Assembly (NCBI GenBank): GCA_977017575.1
Contig: CDRNVI010000012.1
Span: forward strand, 682,001 to 746,000
Reading direction: 5' to 3'
Origin: Paramoeba atlantica
Taxonomy: Eukaryota > Discosea
Length of the DNA stretch: 64,000 nucleotides
The position numbers were made by a program, and so were the translations under genes. Shown piece after piece: positions 9,186 through 19,811 of this stretch (its first letter is position 1; each line of letters begins with the position of its first letter). The notes beneath the pieces were generated by a model. It made no database searches, was not told the DNA's origin, and saw only the letters and a list, made by a program, of their open reading frames with translations.

Positions 9186-11313
9186 ATGGGCGTGACTACT
9201 CGCGCCAAGGCAAAAGAATCGGGGGAAACCCCAATGATTTTGCCCCTTCCAGCTCGGCGGAGGAAGAAAGCACCCCCAGCGTCACCGTCCACACTCTCGG
9301 TCGCCCCTGCCCCCGACACCAGAGAAGGTTTCTACAAGCATTGCCGACGCACAGTCAACGCGAATCAAGTCACCGGGTGTGGAATTCCAGGGAAGCAAGT
9401 TGTCCTCGCAGCAAGCGCCGTCCACACCACATTCTACGCCTTCCCCGCCGAGGGCCCCAAGGCCGAGCATGCATACACTATCTCGGAGAGCGCGAGTGAA
9501 GGCGCACTCGTCTCGAATGTCGACTAGTCCCTCGCCGATATTAAACCAAATGCAAAGGGTCGGAGCGCACATGGAAAAAAAAGTCGGAGCGCACAGTATA
9601 TCGGTCACAACACTTTCATACGCTAAGGCACTTTCAAGCTCGCCCGCTAGATCGCCACGCACAGCTAGAGCAGAGGAGACAGAGGAACCAATCGACGACA
9701 TAGTTCTGCGCCCGTTGAATCCGACGGCACGGATACTCTCCGACGAAGAACTGTTCCACCAAAGGAAAGAACGCAAACAAGCTAGATGGGAATATCACGA
9801 AAAACTACGCAAAGAGAGGATAGCGAAGAATTCAGCTGCAGAGGCCATCGTTGCGCAGAGCGCTACTGAGCCACCCGTCCCATCTACTCCTCCTTTGATC
9901 CCTCCGCGGCTTCCTCCGCCACTTCCCTCGCCAACTCCAGCGATCAAATCCACGGTTACAATACCGGCTAAATTGTTTTCCAAGGATCTTCTGTCAAACA
10001 TTTTTTGTCGCCGCGCAAAAAAACACCCGGAAAGTGATACGACCGCGATACTGACCGCGATCAGCCAGGTGGAAACACCCAATACGTCAAAGGTCAACGG
10101 GATGGAGCCCCACACTCCCATGACGGGCAAGGATGACTCGTGCGAGATCGAAGAGAACCAACTGGTAAGGGAAGATCCCGCGATACACGCAGCCTCGTCA
10201 GAAACTGATCTCATAGAAACACCCCATAGAAACGCTCATCTGATAAATTCTAGCTCGCCAACGAGAACTCAGGAAATATTCCATGACTTCACCTCGCCAC
10301 CGCCAACGATTCCTTTCGACGATCGCAGCCTCGTTAAAGAGCTTATAACAAACGTATCCCCTTCGTATGATTTTCCGCTATCATCAGAAACAATTTTGAA
10401 ACACGCGAAATCGGCGAAAACGGGCGAAGAGGTCGTTGTGGCTTGGAGTTTCGACCGTCAAAACAAACTTAACATTTCATCCGGGAAGGTCTTAGGGAAG
10501 AAAGGAAGAGGAGGTGCGGCAAAAATAGCTGTGGAATATCTCGGACTTTATGGTCACCGCACCGGGGAGAGCCTTACCGGCCAACTACCCGCACATAACA
10601 ACGTCCGTATCTACAAAATTATCTGGAAGAGCGGAAAGAATGTCGAAGAAGAGCTACATAACACAGATCAGCTTAATACTACTTCTACTACGGAACAGGA
10701 TCTCGATTTCGAGCCGCTGCCCACCATGCGTACCATACCTGCCGAATATATTCCCGGAGAAGTGATGATTTTTAGAGACATACTTCGAGATTATCCCGAC
10801 AGCAATTACGAGTATCGCAATAGAATATGGCACCGTTTGATGTCTGCTACGAAACATTCCTTAGCCACAATCCGAGAAACTGCAGGCAAGAAGCGGCGGC
10901 GGAAGCCGCATCCCCATGAGGTGTCCCAGTGTTCACCTGCAGAGGAAAACCTCGAAAAGGCAGATATACGTGCGGCAAAAAAAGCTATCCGTCTTGCTTT
11001 GGAGGGTTGCACCTCCAAAGCAACAAAGGTTCTGGACATAGAGGTAAGAAAAGGTCGATTATCCGACGCTGAAACTCTTGCAAAGTTAGAGGCTCTTCAC
11101 CCACAATTGCCGTGCAGTTTCCAACTCCCCACCGATGCACCCGCTATCGCATGTGTCACATCCGTTGAATTGCGAGAAGCAGGCAGACGTCTAGCAAAGG
11201 GGGCTGCTCCAGGTCCTTCTGGCATGACGGACGGTATCCTACGCATTCTTCTCGATGACGAGACCTGTTGCTCATGCCTCTGCCACATGATGAGGGATTT
11301 GGTAAATGGAAAT
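9186..11313 (+). pseudogene. CRE2 N-terminal region up to the start of the RT
   Basis: Starts MGVTTRAKAKESG, closely matching the CRE3 start MGMLTRAKAKETG, which supports the ATG at 9186. The first 40 codons are in one frame and the rest continues in another from about 9305, so a frameshift lies in the C-rich stretch there. The region is Pro/Ser-rich and basic, then has a conserved block (VVVAWSFDRQNKLNIS, GHRTGESLTGQLP) and the pre-RT segment RDILRDYPDS..RIWHRLMSATKHSLAT, KKAIRLALEGCTSKATKVLD and AAPGPSGMTDGI. It breaks off at DLVNGN where YR1 begins. Confidence 0.8.
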
Positions 11314-11565
11314 TATAAGTATACGTTTAGAAATTTAGGATGATTGATATAATGGCCCTTCGGGGCACATAATATTTATATTATGAGATATGATTTGTTT
11401 GTTTTGTTTATATAAGTGTACGTTTAGAAATTTAGGATGATTGATATAATGGCCCTTCGGGGCACATAATATTTATATTATGAGATATGATTTGTTTGTT
11501 TTGTTTAGAGATTTCATTTATTTAGTTTGGTATAGTGACACTCCTTCTCTAACCTTTTTATTGCG
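11314..11565 (+). repeat. YR1 repeat A1
   Basis: 252 bp, matching A2 (14914-15165) along its length by eye. It begins TATAAGTATACGTTTAG and contains an internal tandem duplication of about 97 bp, each unit carrying GGCCCTTCGGGGCACATA. Confidence 0.9.
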
Positions 11566-14500
11566 GACGCGTACTACAAGGCAGTTGCAGAAGAAAAGCT
11601 ACGGAACATGACGGTATCTAAACAATCGACGAATCGCCCGGCCTTTCTCTGCTACCGCTGCCACAAACCATTTCCGAGCGAACTGCCCGTTAAATCAATC
11701 GTCTACTCGCTTGACCCCGGGTTTTCGCGGAGGGGTGACGAGCGGCACTTCGAGTGCAAAGAGGAGTCACTAGGTAGTGCTCCCCACCCCTTACATCGCT
11801 CGTGCCTGTCCGCTGAAAAAGCGGCGGGTGATTTGTCCAGGTCTATCATTCAGCTCATATTTGCACTCTGCAGGGAAGGTGCATGCCTTTGTGGCATGTC
11901 ACGGAACGGGACTGCAGAAGCCACAGCATCGGGTGGCGGAAGTAAGGACGTACTCAAGGGCGGGTCAGGCCAAACGATCTCTAGAAGTATATCCCGCCGG
12001 AAACAAAATCAGGAAACTGGACGTGCAGTCTGCCAAGGACAAGCTAACATGCACAATTTTGAATCTACCAAGTACGAGCCCGCTAGCACACCAAATGAGA
12101 ACCCCGATAAATCCCATGTGGACGAATGCTACTTGGCTCTCAAGGGCACGACTGTGGGGAAGGCTCGAACTTTTTTGTCGGGAAAGAGGGGTACCACCAG
12201 ATCCAATACACGCCGTTTTGTTCCTTCAGCAAATGGATCTGGCACCTGCGACACTGTTGAGCTACACTTGCAATCTTCAAACCGTATTTCAGCTGAGTCA
12301 AACCGATCCTACCCCTCTCAAAATGTTTGCAAAAGCTCTACAGGCAAGAGGCGCTCTCGAACCAACGCGTCAGATGGAGCCAATCACTCCGTGGCAACTA
12401 CGCCGGCTAAGGACAAAATTATCGTTAAGCGAAGGGATCGCCGCGTTGATCTGTTGGAAGGCCGCAGCCACATGGACAGAAGTCGCAGAACTAACCCTCG
12501 AAAGATTCGTGCGGAATCAACCGAACGAAGTCATAGTCTATTGGGGACGGAACACCAAATCGACTCGTCTCAACCCGTACCGCTTATCGATGTGCACAGC
12601 CATACAAGGGGAAGGAACTCTAGAGATTGCGGAATACGTCCGGTTTATGAGGAAGGGTCAGCAGGTGACAAGCACAACGGTTCGGGAAATGGACGTGAAA
12701 ATGAAGAAAATTCTGGGCCCCGGCTACGGGACACACTCCCTGAAGCGGGGCGCGATAACGTATCTCTTCAACGAGGTGGCGCTCGGACGCGTCGCTCTCT
12801 CAGACGTGCAAAACATAGCCAAACATCAATGCATCAACTCCCTATTACGATACAACGGGAACCTGATAACTACGGAAAAGGCGCTCGGTACGCAGCGAGC
12901 TTCGGTTCTCCTACCAACCCTATAACTCAAGAGGATGTCAACCTTTGTTTCGATCAAATACCGCACGTTAGGCGATACAGTGTTATTTGCGCGCGGCGCA
13001 CTTCCCGTCTTGCACGTCCCGAAGACATGAACCTCCCCCTACACGTTAAGGCTGGAATACCCGTAATGGACGTGCAGAAAGTGAAGACTTGGATGTCCCC
13101 TGGTGCGCTTCACCGCCTGGAAACCGTGATGAGACACTTATTTGACACGCGACTTGCAGCGCAGACCGAACCAGCAATCAAAGGTAATCTTTCGGAAGCT
13201 GATGTCGTTGGTTTGCTTGACGCTGGAGTGATTGAAACAGTCGAACAGAAAGAACTCCATCAGCATCCGACTTTACAATACGTTATTCCTTTTACCGTAG
13301 TTGAATCCGATGAGGAGGGGAACGCCCGGCGCCGATTCATATCCTGGACCAAGGACGACAATATCAGATTAAAGGACTATAAGCCCGACGTTCCTTTATT
13401 GCACCCTTCTTGGTATCTGCATAAGGCTGAGGAAGAAGCAGGCGTTAAGCGCGACTTACGTTGCGGGTTCTACTAAATCGGAGTTCCGCGCGCGGCACGT
13501 GCCAAATTTCGTTTTCGTGACCAAGATGGAGTCTTGCACCAGATGAAAGTTATGCCCATGGGGCACCGATGCGCCCCGGAAATTATGCACAAACTGACAG
13601 CAGCTATCGCGTGCGACTCCGCTGTATACAAGCCCACACTGGGCTCCTGTATTGGCTCCGTGGATATTTACATAGACGGTATTCGATTTGCCGGAACCCG
13701 TGAAGAATGCATCAAATTTGTTAAATTTGTTGACGGACGGTGTGCTCAAGTCGGTGGCTTATTTAAGGAGACCGGATCCGACCCTTCCAAAGAATATGTG
13801 TTCAATGGAGTCCTGTACAATCATGAAACCCACAAGGTCAGCCTGGGACCTAAGGTTTTACAAAAAATATCGCGCGATCGCTATCGTAACATAACGTTTT
13901 CTCAACTGGAGACGGCGGTGGGGCGCCTCCTCTACGCGGCAGCGGTCTTGGGACATATCATTCCTGAGTATCATTTTCCTTTAAAGATTGTTCGACGACG
14001 GATCAATGAGCTCAATAGAAATCCCAAACTGGCGGAATATCCTGTTCCGCTTCCGACAGCAACTCGTTCTATCCTGGCGGACTGGAGGAATATCATTTTA
14101 CGGAACGAACCAATCGCACCGCCACCACACCCGGATGTCGTTCCTCATAGGCATAGTCTTTACACGGACGCGTCCGCTAAAGGATGGGGGGCAGTTCTGT
14201 ACCGGGACGATGGTCAAGTGATCATTGTGGGGGACTCGTGGGAACCGGAATTTAAATATGAAGTTAATCATGCGGAGGCTATGGCAGTTCGACTGGCATT
14301 TGAAAAACTGGGCCACCACTTTCAAAAGGGGACTTGTGTGGACCTCTTTATAGATAATACGTCGTGCAAAGCTGCCCTTAATCGTAAAGTTGCAAAATCA
14401 GATAGCATTGCGGTGGAGCTCAAACATATACTCAAAAAGAATCAGAATCTTGGCGTATGCATTATGGCTCGCTACATAAAATCTGCCGATAACCCCGCGG

Positions 14501-14666
14501 ACCCGATTAGCCGGTTATGAAAGTATTCAAATCAGAAATAATGTAGTACTCAAAAAAAAAAATACTATATATGTAGGCTATATATGTAGGTGTTTCAGTA
14601 GGTGGCCGCCACCATTTGCTGAAAACACATGCGCTCGGGTGGTAGTATTACGTGCGAGCGGGCTGG

Positions 14667-14913
14667 TTCGCGGAGTTGGCGGACGGGATGCCCGTTCGTA
14701 AGTAAAGGAGTTTGTTGTGGATTTGTTTCAAATACTGTAAGTTTGATTGAAATGGCCAGGTACCTTAATTTCTTTTCATGGATAGGTGGTGAGGATACTA
14801 AAGCAGTTGAATTCTTTGAATTGCTTTATGAAGAAAGATATTACATGAATTAGGAATTGGTTTCATTTTATTTATTCTTGTTCATTATGTGTGAGAAAGA
14901 AGACGCTGATTTC
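14667..14913 (+). repeat. YR1 repeat B1
   Basis: 247 bp beginning TTCGCGGAGTTGGCGGACGG and ending GAAGACGCTGATTTC, matching B2 apart from a base or two. It ends exactly where A2 begins. A pyrimidine-rich stretch lies near its right end. Confidence 0.9.
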
Positions 14914-15165
14914 TATAAGTATACGTTTAGAAATTTAGGATGATTGATATAATGGCCCTTCGGGGCACATAATATTTATATTATGAGATATGATTTGTTT
15001 GTTTTGTTTATATAAGTGTACGTTTAGAAATTTAGGATGATTGATATAATGGCCCTTCGGGGCACATAATATTTATATTATGAGATATGATTTGTTTGTT
15101 TTGTTTAGAGATTTCATTTATTTAGTTTGGTATAGTGACACTCCTTCTCTAACCTTTTTATTGCG
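14914..15165 (+). repeat. YR1 repeat A2
   Basis: Second copy of A1. It is followed by a short C-rich linker (15166-15188, CCCGCCCACCAACCCCCAAC) that also occurs, with small changes, in the other YR elements. Confidence 0.9.
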
Positions 15166-15188
15166 CCCGCCCACCAACCCCCAACCAC

Positions 15189-15435
15189 TTCGCGGAGTTG
15201 GCGGACGGGATGCCCGTTCGTAAGTAAAGGAGTTTGTTGTGGATTTGTTTCAAATACTGTAAGTTTGATTGAAATGGCCAGGTACCTTAATTTCTTTTCA
15301 TGGATAGGTGGTGAGGATACTAAAGCAGTTGAATTCTTTGAATTGCTTTATGAAGAAAGATATTACATGAATTAGGAATTGGTTTCATTTTATTTATTCT
15401 TTTTCATTATGTGTGAGAAAGAAGACGCTGATTTC
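15189..15435 (+). repeat. YR1 repeat B2
   Basis: Outer right copy of B1. CRE2 sequence (CTGTCCAAAGATATC) resumes at 15436. Confidence 0.9.
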
Positions 15436-16176
15436 CTGTCCAAAGATATCATGCACCGAATTAAACGAGCCAGGCTCCTAGCGCTTCCGAAACCGGACAA
15501 TGGTGTCAGACCGATTGCAATGGGTGAGGTAATCTTGAAACTCGCGGAAATACTTCTTCTTCAGCGCTATGAAAAGTCTTTACCCCCACTGTTCGCGCCA
15601 TACCAATACGGGGTAATGATGAAGAGCGGTTGCGAAAAAGTAATACACGAATTAACTGACTTACATCGCTTAGGGCATGCGATTCTTTCGGTAGACCTCC
15701 GTAACGCATTTAACTCGCCGTCCCGCGACGACATATCAAGATGTGTTTTCGGTTTTTCCACACTGAGACCTTTCAGAAGGATGTTCACAGCTGAGTACGC
15801 AGATCCATCCGAGCTTCTTTTCTACGGCGCAGATGGGAAATTTGCAGGAGTGGTGCAAAGTTCCTCTGGCGTGCGTCAAGGCTCCCCTCTCTTGACGCTC
15901 TACTTTTGCGCTTTGATGCAACCAATACTCGAGACGCTGGCAGAAGAATTTCCTGGAATCAAAATCTTTGCCTTCATTGATGACATCAACTTGGCCTCAG
16001 CAAACAGTACCCTCCTGGCGAAAGCCTTCGACCGGTTACGTGCACTCCTGACGGCGAACAGCTTAGAAGTTGCGCCCACGAAATGTGTCTGGTTCGGAGG
16101 GAAGAATAAGATACAGCTTCCTGATTTACTACACGATCAAGGCATAAGATGTGAGTTTGAAATCATAAAAATTCTT
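15436..16176 (+). CDS. CRE2 reverse transcriptase core
   Basis: About 247 codons, open throughout: LSKDIMHRIKRARLLALPKPDNG, VRPIAMGEVILKLAE, QYGVMMKSGCEKVIHEL, VDLRNAFNSPSRDD (first catalytic Asp), GVRQGSPLLTLYF, and AFIDDINLAS (the Y/FxDD box, here FIDD). It ends in the KCVWFGG and IKIL segment at 16176, where YR2 begins, and continues at 32059 with GAYIGDPD. Confidence 0.85.
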
Positions 16177-16403
16177 TCATAGTTTACGGAGAGAATTGGG
16201 CGAATAAATTATTTACGTTATACCAGTTTATCTATTGTGTGATGGCCGAGGGGCATTGTACCTGTTGTAAGAATTCAACTGATTTGATATATACACCCCC
16301 CAGATGTAACCCCATGTGTATACAGACGAATATGACGTTTGCTATGGTGATTATAAATTCAAGACTTTATTTCCTTTGTTAATTCGCGACAGTTAAAGTT
16401 TCC
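16177..16403 (+). repeat. YR2 repeat A1
   Basis: 227 bp from TCATAGTTTACGGAGAG to CGACAGTTAAAGTTTCC, matching A2. The start AGTTTACGGAGAGAATTG resembles the outer end of the YR3 repeat. Confidence 0.9.
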
Positions 16404-17443
16404 GTCGCAAGGATGATCGTAATGTTGCTCGACAAACGTTGATGGGCAAGTTGCGCAAGGAAGGTCTTGACTTATGGGGGGTGTGGGAAGATAAGCCGTC
16501 TAAGGAGTACCCCTTTCCTCACCCGGATTTGGACTATTTTGAGATTAACATTATTGAGGATCGCGAGGTGCCGTCATCAGTTGCTAATTCGCAAGTCCCT
16601 ATTTCTGAGCCAGTGGGATCGTCTGGGGAACTGCCAAGTAGCGCCCAAGAAATGGCAGGGGGGAGACAGATTGAGGGACCCTCCTTGACGCTTCCGGAGG
16701 CCCCACAGGAGGGCAGTCCCAGGCTCCTTGACCCCAACGCATTGAACCCTTATGAACCGATAACCTTTGAACCGTGGATTAATGCGTTAGACGACGACGG
16801 ATTCCGTACCAGAGATTTGATTCGCGAGCTGAGAGAGGCCCCGGAATTTGGTTTGCATGGTAACCGATTTTATTATGATCGGAGCTTCGTTGAGCGGCAG
16901 GAACGTGTGTTCAATTCGATTTTTTGCAAGTGGATTGTTTTTGCTCGGTTGATACCAAATTGGAACCAAGGGGTCTATCTCGAGATGGGACGCGGAATAA
17001 TTCAAACCCTTCGGGATGCTTACTGTCGGGCGCGCCGAGTTGACGTTGATCTCGTCCACCAGAAAATGGAGAAAGATGTACGCCCAGAGGACAAATTTTA
17101 TCATCATGTGAGCGATCAGTTAGTCGAACGACAACAACTGTACGCCCGAGTCCAATCGTTTTCTACTTCAGGAACGCAAGTTTCACGCCCAAATCCAGTA
17201 CCTTTTCGTCAGACCGGACCTCTTCAGCGACGAAATTTGTTGTGTTTCTTTTGTTGTTGATTTCTTTTTCTTTCCTAATTGATCCGGGAACTGTTCTTTT
17301 TTACTTTGAGGCTTTGCTGGTTTCGAGGGGACAAGTGTCATCCATGCTGTTTTATGCTGTTTTATGTGGTCCAACATATATTCAGCTCGATCTTTTTGTT
17401 TCATTCAAAACCAAGGCCAGAGAACAGGAGGATAGGCCATATT

Positions 17444-17517
17444 CCTTTGTTTTTTTGAAGACCTTTGTTTTTTTGAAGACCTTTGTTTTTTTGAAGACCT
17501 TTGTTTTTTTGAAGACC
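17444..17517 (+). repeat. 18-bp minisatellite in CRE3 5' UTR, about 4 copies
   Basis: CCTTTGTTTTTTTGAAGA units in the same orientation as at the left edge. Diverged 18-bp relatives (AAGACAACGTTTTTTATT) continue at 17571-17655, right up to the ATG. Confidence 0.9.
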
Positions 17518-17670
17518 GTATACTTTATATAGGATCTCTACAAAGTACGATATTCACACAAAATGAAATTCTTAAGACAACGTTTTTTATTAAGACAACG
17601 TTTTTTATTAAGACAAAAAAAAAGACCATCGTTTTTTGTAAGACCATCGTTCCTACTCTTTTTCTTTGAA

Positions 17671-18566
17671 ATGGGCATGCTCACGCGTGCCAAAGCGAAG
17701 GAGACGGGGGTAGCTCCCGTCGTCCAGTCGCTTCCCCCCACACGCCGGAAGAAGAGACTCCCCGCGGAAAAGCCAACGCTACTACCGCCGCCATCGCCAC
17801 CACCGCCCCAGCAGTCGCCACCGCCGCAGCAACGATCGCCACCACCACCACAGCCACCACTGCAGCCACCACCGCAACGACCGGACCAATCGTCAATCAA
17901 TTTCACGGCCCCGAAGTCGCGTGAGCCATCATGCAACAGACCGGAGAAAGGCAGCGCGAGTTGCGAAACAAGCGTATCAACAAAGAACACCTCCCTAACC
18001 TCTTACCCTTCAATAGGCAAAGCGTCGCCCGGTAAAATCGCCATCCGTCGACGCGGCACTCGTTATAGATCCTTCCAGCACCTGCTTGATACAATGAAAG
18101 AACAGGAGGCTGTCGCAAAAGAAACCGCCACGAAGGAAGCTGCCGCGAAAGAAGGCGCCGCGCAGGAAGCTGCCGCGAAAGCGATAACAGCGAAACAGGC
18201 TTCACAAGAAGGACTCGAAAAAGTAACTCCAAACCGGGTAGCGGTAAATCAGACAAATCGGCTGGCGGCCATCGGGAAAGTGGCCGGTTTTGTCGGGAAA
18301 ACAGTCTGGAAGGGACTTCAAACCCTCAACGGAGCTCATTTATTGAAGAGAGATGAAAGCCCACTAAAAAAACAATACGTCAACGGCTACTCAAATCATG
18401 GGGAGGGATGGTTTCACGACGTGCGAGGTTTCGACATCTTCTCCGACGCGCCCGAAGGGGATACACCTGATACGTATTTCACGCCTGTAAAACCCGATTA
18501 TCGGACTCCCAACGATGATGAAACACCACCTACATGTACATCGCGTGCATCACAATCGGAGGGCTA
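17671..18566 (+). pseudogene. CRE3 N-terminal domain
   Basis: Starts MGMLTRAKAKETG. A basic segment is followed by a long Pro-rich stretch (17780-17880), an Ala/Lys/Glu-rich coiled-coil-like segment (18100-18200) and the conserved block GKVAGFVGKTVWKGLQTLNG that recurs in CRE10. The frame ends at a TAG made by the MITE junction. Role unknown; by position it would be the RNA- or DNA-binding part of the LINE protein. Confidence 0.75.
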
Positions 18567-19049
18567 GGGGGGACCTTCGATGAATCTTCATCGAAAGTTG
18601 TACACTTTCGATGAATCTTCATCGAAGGTGTTTTTGACTTTTTTTGACTTTTTTAACTTTTTGTTTTTGAACGAATTTTTCCATTGGCTGTTGAAAACAC
18701 GTTGCATGAAACATATAATTTCATTTTAATTTCAATAATTTTTTGTTTTTTTGTCTGAATTCTGACTTTCCGTTTTCTTTCACATTTTGGCTTGGGGGTA
18801 CGTTCGTTGATTTCTCAACGAACGTACCCTGTGACCGTAAAAAATCTGCAGGACCTTAGAGGGAGGAGGAAGAAAGGCCCAACTGATAACTACTTGATAA
18901 TCTTGATAATCTTGACCAACTACCTTGATAACAAATTTTAGTACCCATTCGTGGGAAGCAATTTGCGAAGCCCAACTACCTTGATAACAAAAAGTTGTAC
19001 ACTCTCGAAAGTTGTACACTTTCGATGAAGCTTCATCGAAGGTCCCCCC
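18567..19049. mobile_element. MITE-like DNA transposon with TA duplication
   Basis: 483 bp flanked by TA (18565-18566 and 19050-19051). Terminal inverted repeats of about 31 bp begin GGGGGGACCTTCGATGAA and carry one mismatch. Each terminus is itself palindromic (TTCGATGAA..TTCATCGAA), and the motif GTTGTACACTTTCGATGAA is repeated inside. A 14-bp-stem hairpin (GGGTACGTTCGTTGA and its complement) lies near 18796-18830. No transposase is encoded. The TA duplication suggests the Tc1/mariner superfamily. Confidence 0.8.
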
Positions 19050-19051
19050 TA

Positions 19052-19350
19052 CCCCAATCGGAGCAGGATGAAAATGAAACGGCGGGAGACTTCCACGATT
19101 GCGAATCTCCTCCACCCTTTTCCACCACCAAGGCAGAGGCCGCCGTCTCGAATGCACAGGCTGGACACGCAGAAACAAGAACTCTTTCTCCGCAATATCC
19201 CCCCCTCCCAGCACCTCTTCCGGTAGACAACGAAAACAACCCGTCGATCCCACTACCGATCGGTGAACTTTACACTGCCGGAATGGTTGAAAGAGAGGAT
19301 GGTGATTATAGCATAGGGGAGATAATTCAACCCACCTAAAATCAGGAAGG
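19052..19350 (+). pseudogene. CRE3 linker segment
   Basis: About 95 open codons (QSEQDENETAGDFHDC, TLSPQYPPLPAPLPVD, IPLPIGELYTAGM) continue the CRE3 N-terminal region after the MITE and stop at 19339, just before the solo repeat. Acidic and Pro-rich, with no recognisable fold. Confidence 0.6.
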
Positions 19351-19811
19351 AATTGCACTTCCGGAAGAAAAACATATAGTCAATCAGATATAATAAGAGT
19401 ATGTAAACTGTAATGTTTAATCTGTAGAACTACAGAGCTACCGAAATATAACATCCATCATGGACAACAGAGTAAAAGACATTATCTTCACCAGTACTGT
19501 AATATCAACTTCGCGAAGTAAGTATCAAATCTATTTTATATACCTCATGAACTTTTTCCTGGAGAGAACTCCCTTCCCTCCCTTTCTCGAACGGGTGTCC
19601 ACGCGGGGAGTGGTTTGGGGGTTGGTGGGTGGGGCAAAAAGTTTCAAAGGATAAAAACGCGCTCTATTACCAGTTCACTGTATAATGCTTTGTGTCACTA
19701 TATAAACTAGTTTATGAATAACAAACGTACAATGCCCGTCGGCCAACTAACGTAAATATAATTCTCAGAAATCAAAATTTCCATTGTACAATTCTTTTCG
19801 TAAACTTTTAG
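19351..19811 (-). repeat. Solo split-repeat of YR3 family
   Basis: 461 bp with the layout of 50298-50758 and very few differences: a part beginning AATTGCACTTCCGGAAG, the G-rich linker at 19610-19635 and a part ending CGTAAACTTTTAG. It matches the outer B2-A2 pair of YR3 without any internal region. It is the remnant left when the rest of the element was lost. Confidence 0.9.

Larger units (their letters stand above)
11314..15435 (+). mobile_element. YR1: VIPER/Ngaro-like YR retrotransposon with split direct repeats
   Basis: A 4.1-kb element with the order A1 (11314-11565), internal region, B1 (14667-14913), A2 (14914-15165), B2 (15189-15435), the split-repeat plan of Ngaro/VIPER-type YR retrotransposons. 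Internal parts are a tyrosine recombinase (11777-12925, with GTHSLKRGAIT and LLRYNG) in a frame overlapping the RT, an RT region, and an RNase H (to about 14520, ending in an NPADPISR block). I see no gag-like frame. It looks broken, with a small number of breaks. Repeat pairs look near-identical by eye, so insertion was fairly recent. There is no target duplication. Confidence 0.85.

Noticed and set aside
11608-12940. Upstream part of the long RT-frame ORF in YR1 as a separate protein
   Set aside because: It overlaps the tyrosine recombinase, which has clear catalytic motifs; the overlapping frame there is Arg/Ser-rich and featureless. Overlap is usual for this family.
17538-17990. Gly-rich antisense ORFs opposite the CRE N-terminal regions (also 44849-45430)
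   Set aside because: They are the reverse reading of Pro-rich coding sequence; the sense strand carries the conserved CRE blocks.
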